Origin: Axinella damicornis
Lineage: Eukaryota > Porifera > Demospongiae > Axinellida > Axinellidae
Length of the DNA stretch: 64,000 bases
Reading direction: 5' to 3'
Assembly (NCBI GenBank): GCA_963931865.1
Contig: OZ007507.1
Location: 4,680,077 to 4,744,076 of the forward strand
The position numbers and the translations under genes were made by a program. Each line of letters opens with the position of its first letter. Position 1 is the first letter of the stretch. Shown one piece after another: positions 56,630 through 64,000 of this stretch. The notes beneath the pieces were generated by a model. The model was not told where the DNA came from. It searched no databases and was given only the letters and a program-made list of their open reading frames with translations.

Positions 56630-59600
56630 CTAGTATGCGTAATCACAATGATGTAAACTTGGAGCTTGTACAGAGAGGTGAATTGTTACCTCTTCTCTTG
56701 CGTAGTAAGTGCAATCTCTGCCACTGTTTGGGTCGTAGGGTGGGGCTAATATGTCCAAAAATGCCACTGCCTCACTGTGTACGTATGTGCAGATATGTGT
56801 ATGTGCATGTGTGTGTTTATATTCAATTTGGTGTGTGTGTGTGTGCATGTGTTTGTGTGTGTGCATGTGTTTTGTGCGTGCATGTGTGTGTGTGTCATCC
56901 AGCTGGCCCCACAGCTGGTTATTGGCTCTGGACTTGCACCAAATCACAGAGGATTGCCTACTCCGTTCTTTCTGTTCTTCGGTTTGCGTTGACTATAATA
57001 CACGGATGCAGAAGAGCGGTGAAGAACAGGGAAGGCCTGCTATCATTCACCACGTGAATGATGTCAGGTGGACGCGAGATGGACGTAGGGTGGGTGGGGC
57101 CCATAGTCGTTTCAGCAGGTCCTGAAGCAGTTCATCATCCAGTAGGCTCGATTCGAATGCTCCGCAGCTAGTCGACACTCAGACGATCTACACAACTTCG
57201 TCGGCCAGTTTTTAAACTTATTTGCGGTTGGGCCACCCCCCCCCCCCCCCACGTCCACCTGACATCAATCACATGATGGATAATACCAGGCCGGCCTTCC
57301 CCGTTTTTTGCTGCGCCGCTCTTCCGCATCCGTCGACCGTCAACGCAAACCGAAGAACAGAAAAAACGGGGTAGGCCTGGGAATGAGGCTAAGAGGATTG
57401 TGTGCATGTGTGTGTGTGTATGTGTGTGTGTGCATGGATGTGTGTGCATGGATGTGTGTGTGCATGTGTGCATGGATGTGTGCACGTGTGTGTGTGCATG
57501 TGTGTGCACATGTGTGCATGTGTGCATGGATGTGTCATCCAGCTGTCCTCACATGCTGACTTGTGCCCGATTTGGATCACAGAGAGTGACATTTACCCTT
57601 GTCTCGGCCCAGACCCAAGCGATTTACGCACTGGATGAAAGGTCAGGGAAGGAGACTACACTTACCCCTGAGCTTGTATCTCATGAATGTTGCCACATTC
57701 CGGGTAGAGGACACAGGGCTCGGTACTTGGAGTTAGATGATTGGATGAAACAAACTTGCAGATAAATGGAGGCCTCACAAGGGTATAGTTCTCAGGCTTA
57801 GTGAATGATGTCACTGTCATTGATCCAAATAGAACCTTCCTGTGTGTATGTGTGTGCCAGTTTCCTCTGAATCTTAATATTATCCATGACAACGTGCAAG
57901 GGGCAATTCCAAGGTATTTGCGGATAGGACACATCCTAGACCCACACACTGTACACAAACACACACATTTGAATTCATACCCCCAATAATCCTAAAACTT
58001 AGATCTATTACTGGATACCTGACAATGAGAGTAGTACGTAAGTTAAAACGCTCTTTGATGGCGTATGTCTGGACAGTATCATGCCCCCCTGATCATGGCG
58101 TATGTCTGGACAGTATCATGCCCCTCTGATCATGCACATGCTAACACCATCATGCTTATTACAGTGGCCGAAATGCAGGAATGCTGCTGCACACACAGTA
58201 TGCACCAATACACTCATCCACATCACAGCTAAGCACACATATATGCATACACGCACAAACACACACACACATGTACACACACGCACACACGCACATGCAT
58301 CCATGCACACACACATACGTACACATACGCACACATGCACACACACATGCACACACACGTACACATCACACACACACATGCACACAGCGCACACACACAC
58401 ACAAACACACACATACGCATACACCCACACGTACACACACACATACACACATGCACAAACACACACATGTACAATGTACACACACACACACCTACATGTA
58501 CGCACGCACACACACCCATGCACACACACACAACACGTACACACACACACATGCACAAACACACACATGCACACACACACGCACACACACACGCACACGC
58601 ACGCACACACACACGCACACGCACACACACACACACACACATAAGCACACATGCACAAACACACACACCAAACCAAACCAAAACACAAACACACATACGC
58701 ACATGGCTCCATGCATTCCTGGGTGGTCGTGCAAAGGCATAGATTTCTTTGGCTTGAGGAAGAATATTCCGATGCTGAAATCCGAGCATTCATAGACTTC
58801 CATGCAGGAGGCCTGTGAGTCCTGGACATAAGGAAGGTAGTCCCACCGCTTGTCTGCAAGACTTGGTGACACCTTGAAGTCTTCTGGCTTTAGTTGGTTC
58901 ATCTGTGGAGGGTGTGTGTTTGTGTTTGTGTGTGTGAGTGTGTGTGTGTGTGTGTGGGTACGTGGGTGTGTCGGTGTGTGTGTGTGTGGGTGTGTATATG
59001 TCAGTATAGAGGGAGGTGATTATCCACACACATCTCGTGCATAGTCTCACATGTGTACCTAGCCATCAATCCATAAGGATTAATCGGAGGATTGCATTCT
59101 ACATCTAGACAGGAAGTGCAAGCCATTAGATTGCTACCAGTGACACAGAAGGTACAGATCAGACTGCCATCTACGAGCTACCATTACAAGTGGGTCAAAG
59201 GGCATCACCATGGAGACCACTAGGTACATGTACATATGTATGTACACAGTTCAATGGGTGTCACTGGGTTTGAACCCAATTGACCCTGTCAGTTACCACT
59301 TATTGGATAATCAAGGCCATGACCTTGCATGTATCAGGATTCAGAAAACACCATTCAGTGTAGCAACCAGTCTCACCTAGTGGGCCATCAACAAGACTTG
59401 CAAGTCTTGCTTTTGTATCCAACAAAGCATCCCCTTGTTTTGACTTGCGACTCAGTGATCCATGAAGAGGCAATGCTGACAGCTTACTTGGCTAAGACTC
59501 AACCAATTAGGGGGCTATGTTTGGCCCATAGACAGGAAGTGCTGAAAAGGGGTCGCATATGAGGTAATCATAAGCGAAAGAAATTATTCAGAGCAGGAGG

Positions 59601-62098
59601 GTTATGTCAGCATGATTATTATAACAACCAACGTCCTGCAGCAGACAGTACAACCCACGGCAGACGGTAGCGGTACAACCCACGGCGAGCAAAGTTTGCT
59701 AGGCAATCATGAGCAGCTTTTCACATGAGTTCTCCACAGACCTGCTCATTATGGAAACTCGTGCATCACGGAAACTCGTGCATCACGGAAACTCGTGCAT
59801 CACGGAAACTCGTGCATCAGAGAAACTCACGTATCACGTATAAAGGGTATAGATGGCTGCACCTAGTCAGCTTGTGGGTGAAGCATGCAGTAGCCATATC
59901 AGCGTACAGGTATATAAACACAACCTAGCTAGTATCCACAGCAGTGTTCGTAGCAATTGATCGCAGATGACCATTAAGAAGCAAATTAACTTGCCAAGCT
60001 AGTATCCACAGCAGTGTTCGTAGCAATTGATCGCAGATGACCATTAAGAAGCAAATTAACTTGCCAAGCTAGTATCCACAGCAGTGTTCGTAGCAATTGA
60101 TCGCAGATGACCATTAAGAAGCAAATTAACTTGCCAAGCTAGTATCCACAGCAGTGTTCGTAGCAATTGATCGCAGATGACCATTAAGTAGCAAATTAAC
60201 TCAACCAAGCTGGTATCCACAGCAGTGTTTGATCGCAGATGACCATTAAGAAGCAAATTAACTTGACCAAGCTGGTATCCACAGCAGTGTTCGTAGCAAT
60301 TGATCGCAGATTACCATTAAGTAGCAAATTAACTTGACCAAGCTGGTATCCACAGCAGTGTTTGATCGCAGATGACCATTAAGTAGCAAATTAACTTGAC
60401 CAAGCTGGTATCCACAGCAGTGTTCGTAGCAATTGATCACAGATGACCAGAAAGCAGCAAAGTAACTCGACCAAGCTGGTATCCACAGCAGTGTTCGTAG
60501 CAATTGATCACAGATGACCAGAAAGCAGCAAAGTAACTCGACCAAGCTGGTATCCACAGCAGTGTTCGTAGCAATTGATCGCAGATGACTGGTAAGTAAC
60601 ACATTTTGGTACACACAGACACGTGACACACTGAACAGGAGAGTCTGGAGTTGTCAGAATGTACTACACCACAAAGCGTTTCATAGGAAATCATCCAAAC
60701 AACCACACTTCAATTTCCCTGGCAACCCTTTGCTTCCAGGAATTCTTCAACCATTATGTATTTCCTGTGGTTGTCTATATGAGGTCAACCTCAGCATTCT
60801 CAGAAAACAGCATTCTCAGAAAATGCTGCAACAAATGCCTGCCCTACTGGACTGTCCTGTGCTATGATGTCGACAGGATGAGCTTGGCTGATTTCTAACT
60901 GAGATCCGAAATTGAAGTAACCTGCCTGCCCTACCGCCACAAGCAACTCCACGTGGCAATAATAGACATCCAGGGGCAATAATGGAAACTATGCGGTGCT
61001 CCCAAATGGGGTGGGCAGTGGATGGGAAGCTAAGGACAGATTTGGAGTTGTCTCATTTCAATACCATTTCCTCTCTAGGGGGCTAAATACAGCATCGGCA
61101 TCTTGGTTTGTAAAATGGAATGGTCAAAGTCAATGAATTTGGGACCTCTATACAAAAATTGGGCCTTGATCAGTTACACGGACCTGCTTTGTGATAGTAT
61201 TGCCTGTGCATTGATGATGAGATACTAGCCACTTACCACATTTCCTTGACCTTTGCGAGAAAGATTCTGGTTACAAGGCTAGTGAATGTAGTCCTCTGCC
61301 CAGACCACACCCCCTCGCGGGAGAAATGAACAAAGTCAAATTTATTGGGCTTATTACTGGAATGTGGTAAGGACCAATGAGATTGCGAGACTGATAATTA
61401 TTACTCACAAGCTGGAGAAGACAAAGAGCCTTTGCCATGCCAGTTCGCCTTACAACGCTATGTTGTGGCGAGACACTTTTTGCGCTTGATTGTGCTAGTT
61501 GTGAGTCGTTTGACATCGCTTATGAAGGAGAGCTTTCGGAAGCGAGGTCAGGAAAGGGATCAAGGGCTCCCTATCAGTGCAAGCTAATGCTGGCCCTAGC
61601 CCTAAGAGGCTGTTCTCGTACTTGACCCCAGTAAAAGGAGTGCCCCAAAAACGGGAAGCAGATTCGGTGGATGGTGAAGGATGCTTCAAAAGTCTTCTCT
61701 GGGCCATTGATTAGCAACAGAAGGTTGCCGAACACGTTCACAGGTACTAAACACCACCAGATTAACGGAACGATTACACAATCCACAGTGTGCTTCAAGA
61801 CCCAAGAAATTCAACATCGTTCACCAGACTTTCTACCCACGAGGGGGTGTGGTCTGGGCATGTGAAGTGTACTTGGTGTTACATGCTCCTTACTTGCTGA
61901 TTGAGATTTTCACCCTGATTTATGTTTACTGATCTTCACCAGTCCAGTAACTCAATTGCCATCTTATAAAATCACTTACAACGGATTTGAGTCTTTCAAA
62001 CTCTTCCAGGAAGGAGGGTTCGCCCTTGGGCTTCGAGAACGTAGTCCTGGCTTGATGAATTAACTGCTGTACTCTCGCTGGACCAGCCATATTTAGCA
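56630..62098 (-). CDS. ADO: 2-aminoethanethiol (cysteamine) dioxygenase, ADO/PCO type
   Basis: Four minus-strand exons join in phase: 62090 (or in-frame ATG 62098)-61980, 58902-58703, 57839-57666, 56774-56630 (stop TAG), giving about 209 residues. Exon 1 reads MAGPARVQQLIHQARTTFSK, like the N-terminal helix of ADO. Exon 2 has LKPEDFKV and the cupin motif PLHDHPGMHGAM, exon 3 KVLFGSMTV...GNIHEI, exon 4 AFLDILAPPYDPNSGRDCTYY. The two His of HDH and the His of NIHEI form the expected three-His iron site. ADO oxidises cysteamine and N-terminal cysteines with O2, feeding the Cys/Arg N-degron oxygen-sensing route. The protein is shorter than human ADO because the loop after KVLFG and the end are reduced. 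The last codons (HLSVQAPSLHHCDYAY) are less certain. Intron 1 is about 3.1 kb and full of repeats. Confidence 0.88.
56955..57391. mobile_element. MITE family A copy in ADO intron 3
   Basis: About 437 bp, closely matching 6990-7413 along its length. Ends CCGTTCTTTCTGTTCTTCGG and CCGAAGAACAGAAAAAACGG are inverted. The right end runs into GTAGGCCTGGGAATGAGGCTA. Confidence 0.8.
57392..57540. repeat. (TG)n/(GCATGGATGTGT)n microsatellite in ADO intron 3
   Basis: Repeats of TGTGTGCATG and GCATGGATGTGT. The open frames on both strands are low-complexity products. Confidence 0.9.
58049..58135. repeat. 41-bp tandem duplication in ADO intron 2
   Basis: ATGGCGTATGTCTGGACAGT plus ATCATGCCCC(C/T)CTGATC occurs twice in a row. 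Confidence 0.8.
58230..58680. repeat. (CA)n-rich array in ADO intron 2
   Basis: About 450 bp of CACACA with ATGCAC, GTACAC and ACGCAC variants next to exon 2. On the minus strand this is a GT-rich tract immediately after the exon 2 donor. Confidence 0.95.
58906..59009. repeat. (GT)n microsatellite before ADO exon 2
   Basis: GT repeats; on the minus strand a CA tract lies just upstream of the exon 2 acceptor. Confidence 0.9.
59010..59750. other. ADO intron 1, first part
   Basis: Mostly unique sequence. Short open frames on both strands (for example 59329-59562) show no domain and do not join in phase with ADO exon 2. Confidence 0.5.
59754..59835. repeat. 17-bp tandem repeat in ADO intron 1
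   Basis: GGAAACTCGTGCATCAC repeats four to five times, the last unit being diverged. Confidence 0.85.
59928..60592. repeat. 70-bp minisatellite in ADO intron 1
   Basis: About ten units start TAGTATCCACAGCAGTGTTC and end GCAAATTAACTTGCCAAGC. The first units are exactly 70 bp and nearly identical. Two later units lack CGTAGCAATT (60 bp), and the last units have CCAGAAAGCAGCAAAGTAAC in place of CCATTAAGAAGC. Confidence 0.9.
60593..61279. other. ADO intron 1, middle part
   Basis: No exon or repeat recognised. Short frames show no homology. Confidence 0.45.
61280..61872. mobile_element. Element of about 590 bp with CTGCCCAGACCACACCCCCTCG ends
   Basis: AGTCCTCTGCCCAGACCACA + CCCCCTCG at the left pairs with CGAGGGGGTGTGGTCTGGGC at the right. 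The stem is related to CTCGTGCCCAGACCAC at 8297. Internal open frames show no transposase motif. Confidence 0.6.
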
Positions 62099-62168
62099 TT
62101 TTTTCACGCTGCTAATTCTCATAAACAAGTCTCACACTTAAACATTTTAACTAGCAGAACTAGATCTC

Positions 62169-62471
62169 TTAAATTACTTCCAGCGAGTCTATCTGCAGCT
62201 CGTTGTCCACTCGAGCTTGATTTGTACTTTTATACCTTTCGAACTCGACGTACTCTGAACCTTGAATACTTTGTTCAAAATTTCGACACTGAACGAATAA
62301 AAAGAGAAGAGTAAGGTAACGGAGGGGGTTTCCGGACAGTCTTTTAATTCCGGACACGTCGTTCATGACCCTCGCGTTCGCTCCGTTAGCAAAATTATGA
62401 TAAGTGCACATGCATACCCTACCTAGTACCTTCGAACTTTCCAAAACTGTGCAGTTGTTAATACTGCTCAT
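62169..62471 (-). other. Possible two-exon small protein gene
   Basis: A first exon 62471-62430 (MSSINNCTVLESSK|GTACTA) and a second 62288-62169, after TTTTTATTCGTTCAG, join in phase 0 to a peptide of about 53 residues ending NELQIDSLEVI. It would lie about 70 bases upstream of ADO on the same strand. Exon 1 falls inside an inverted-repeat element, so a chance match is possible. No family was recognised. Confidence 0.25.
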
Positions 62472-62537
62472 AGAGAGCGAAAGCTGGGGCCGTGTCCGGA
62501 AATCCCTTGCTGTCCGGAACCCCCCTCCGTTACCTTA
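62312..62537. mobile_element. 226-bp MITE
   Basis: Ends TAAGGTAACGGAGGGGGTTT + CCGGACAG and CTGTCCGGAACCCCCCTCCG + TTACCTTA are inverted. A second inner GTCCGGAAAT/ATTCCGGAC pair is also present. Confidence 0.8.
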
Positions 62538-62665
62538 GATATTCATACGCTTGCGCGCGATAGCAAGCCTCGTTCCCAGGCCGCTAAAGTTAGCCCTCAT
62601 TCCCAGACTCTGTTCCACTGTTGAAAGTGAATGAATGCCTGCAGATACAGCAGTATGAGCTTATT

Positions 62666-63845
62666 CTAAAATCTTGAAGTATCTCGGCCAAAGAAAAATG
62701 CCTTCATCCAGTCAATGGGCACTTGCATTCTGAGCCTCCAGCTGCCCAGCTGTGTTGTGTAGGCTGACCGCCACAGCACCCAGGAATGGAAACCTGGAAT
62801 GATAAAAGTAAAAGTTGGTACTGCTCTTTGCAAGTACCGGGTACTAGATCTATGTGTGCAGTATAACAGTGCTAGTCACTACCGGTAACCACCGGAACCA
62901 AGGGAACCATGGGAACCACAGGAACCACAGGAACCAAGGGAACCAAGGGAACCATGGGAACCACAGGAACCAAGGAAACCAAGGGAACCATGGGAACCAC
63001 GGGAACCAAGGGAACCAAGGGAACCAAGGGAACCAAAGGAACCATGATATGATACACTATAGCTCTATACGTGTCATAGTGCACACTCAGCATATTTCGT
63101 GATTCTTATATGAAGAACTAACCCAAATATGACTGAAAAGCAAATTTTCACTGTAGAATATACCAAATCAAAACTACACTTTCATAGATAACCACTTTTT
63201 CAGCAAGAGGGTTGGAGAAATAGAGTCTAGTTCACCAAATTAAAACTTTTTGGAGCAATCTTGGATGGCTGAAGTAAATCCAAAAGTGTACGATTAGCCT
63301 GTCAATGACACCCTAACCTTGTGACTTTGCCGCTGGTGTGTCAGTGAGAGCTTTTGACGCAGCTAGATTAGTCTGTTAATGACTAACCTTGTGACTTTGC
63401 CACTGGTGTGTCAGTCAGAGCTTTGTACCCCCCAACATACGCCAGCATGCCCCATGGTTTGAATGCAAAGGAATCGGGTTCTGGCTTTTCATTGGTTGGT
63501 TTGTGTCCAAGGGCACAGGCAAGATAGCGTCCTTGTCTCTCAGCTGCCTGTGCTGTGCAGGGGAGTGTCTGGCCCATCACTTGTGCACAGTCCCCCAGTG
63601 CATACACCCTCCCCTTGGTATCTCCTGCTGCCCGCAGGTAGGAGTCCACAACAATCTGTTTGATTGAAGAGATACTAATTGTTAAGTGTGCCAAAAATTT
63701 CTAACTCTTGTAGCTAGCTAGCTCTCCCATTCTTCCCTTACCCTCCATCCCTCCCTGCTTCACACACCTACCCCTTCCACACACACACACACACACAACA
63801 CACACACACACACACACACACACAACACACACACACACACACACA

Positions 63846-63876
<31 letters not shown>

Positions 63877-63978
63877 ACACACACACACACACACACACCA
63901 CACACACACACACACACACAGCCCATGCATACCTGTCCATGGCTATTCTTATTGAGTGAAAGGGACTTGGTGAAATCT
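62666..63978 (-). CDS. Type II (alternative) NADH dehydrogenase, 3' part
   Basis: Three minus-strand exons, continuing beyond the right edge: 63978-63933, 63655-63388 and 62793-62666 (stop TAG). Joined, they read [24 protein letters not shown], then [21 protein letters not shown] (FAD-binding GDxA motif and TAQ) and [20 protein letters not shown]. The C-terminal exon reads [20 protein letters not shown]...[18 protein letters not shown], the usual NDH-2 ending for membrane attachment. NDH-2 passes electrons from NADH to ubiquinone without pumping protons. It occurs in plants, fungi and several invertebrate lineages but not in vertebrates. The N-terminal FAD and NADH domains lie outside the window. 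The phases agree at both junctions. Confidence 0.88.
62875..63044. repeat. GGGAACCAA 9-bp tandem repeat in NDH-2 intron
   Basis: About 17 units of GGAACCA(A/T/C)(A/G)G. The 9-bp period gives collagen-like GN repeats that are not a real protein. Confidence 0.9.
63294..63425 (-). repeat. Tandem duplicate of an NDH-2 exon end with its splice donor
   Basis: Sequence 63366-63425 (TTAGTCTGTTAATGACTAAC, CTTGTGACTTTGCC..GTGTGTCAG) recurs at 63294-63353. On the minus strand the downstream copy would read [13 protein letters not shown] followed again by GTTAGG, a second possible donor. Confidence 0.75.
63779..63920. repeat. (CA)n microsatellite in NDH-2 intron
   Basis: CA repeats with ACAACACAC interruptions at a spacing of about 30-40 bp. 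Confidence 0.95.
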
Positions 63979-64000
63979 CTGTTTAAAGATAAAGGAGACA

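Noticed and set aside
58102..58859. Long open frames (180-247 residues) on both strands in the CA/TG array
   Set aside because: They are His/Thr or Cys/Val repeats produced by (CA)n with no stop codons. Only the ADO exon at 58703-58902 is real.
59928..60592. CRISPR-like regular repeat
   Set aside because: Units are contiguous 70-bp tandem copies without unique spacers, in an intron of a eukaryotic gene.
60258..60706. Minus-strand frames through the 70-bp minisatellite
   Set aside because: The frame repeats with the array and carries no domain.
62854..63102. Gly-Asn collagen-like reading frame
   Set aside because: It comes from a 9-bp tandem repeat inside the NDH-2 intron.

Overview
The window is animal (metazoan) nuclear DNA. 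Genes are split by GT-AG introns rich in microsatellites, miniature transposons crowd the introns and spacers, and one 200-base N gap marks the assembly join. The gene set suggests an early-branching marine invertebrate, possibly a sponge: KSR keeps the catalytic lysine, there is a Death-NACHT immune receptor with an apparent 2A-like leader, and there is an alternative (type II) NADH dehydrogenase. The species cannot be fixed from the sequence alone.

Layout. (1) 1-7652, + strand: the 3' part of a KSR (kinase suppressor of Ras) scaffold/pseudokinase gene, with a 14-3-3-type site, C1 zinc finger and kinase domain in 13 recognisable exons. (2) 7.7-11.1 kb: repeats, a large palindromic element and a doubtful minus-strand exon cluster. 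(3) 11.1-22.66 kb and 26.77-38.2 kb: a recent tandem duplication of about 11.5 kb. Each unit carries one intact 14-exon gene for a 793-residue secreted, probably GPI-anchored protein. Its C-terminal half matches RECK (VWC-like units, Kazal units and the RECK C-terminal domain). Its N-terminal half is instead built from antistasin-type inhibitor modules and a thyroglobulin type-1 module. (4) 22.7-26.8 kb: the spacer between the copies, with NLR gene relics, hairpin elements, a palindromic satellite and the gap. (5) 39.5-47.5 kb, - strand: a Death-NACHT NLR exon and, 4.6 kb upstream on the same strand, an ORF with a signal peptide ending in a 2A-like motif; reading phases allow the two to be one gene. 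(6) 48-53 kb: nested foldback and Mutator-like elements. (7) 52994-54433, + strand: an intronless family 92 glycosyltransferase. (8) 56630-62098, - strand: a four-exon ADO-type thiol dioxygenase. (9) 62666-64000, - strand: the 3' end of a type II NADH dehydrogenase gene that runs off the window.

The genes do not form one pathway. By known family roles they cover Ras/MAPK scaffolding (KSR), pericellular protease control (the RECK-like pair), innate immune sensing (NLR), glycosylation (GT92), oxygen-dependent thiol oxidation (ADO) and mitochondrial electron transport (NDH-2). The most unusual observations are the RECK-core fusion with protease-inhibitor modules and its asymmetric divergence after duplication, the possible 2A-led NLR, and a family of 39-71 bp palindromic micro-elements whose insertion sites can be read against the paralogous empty site.
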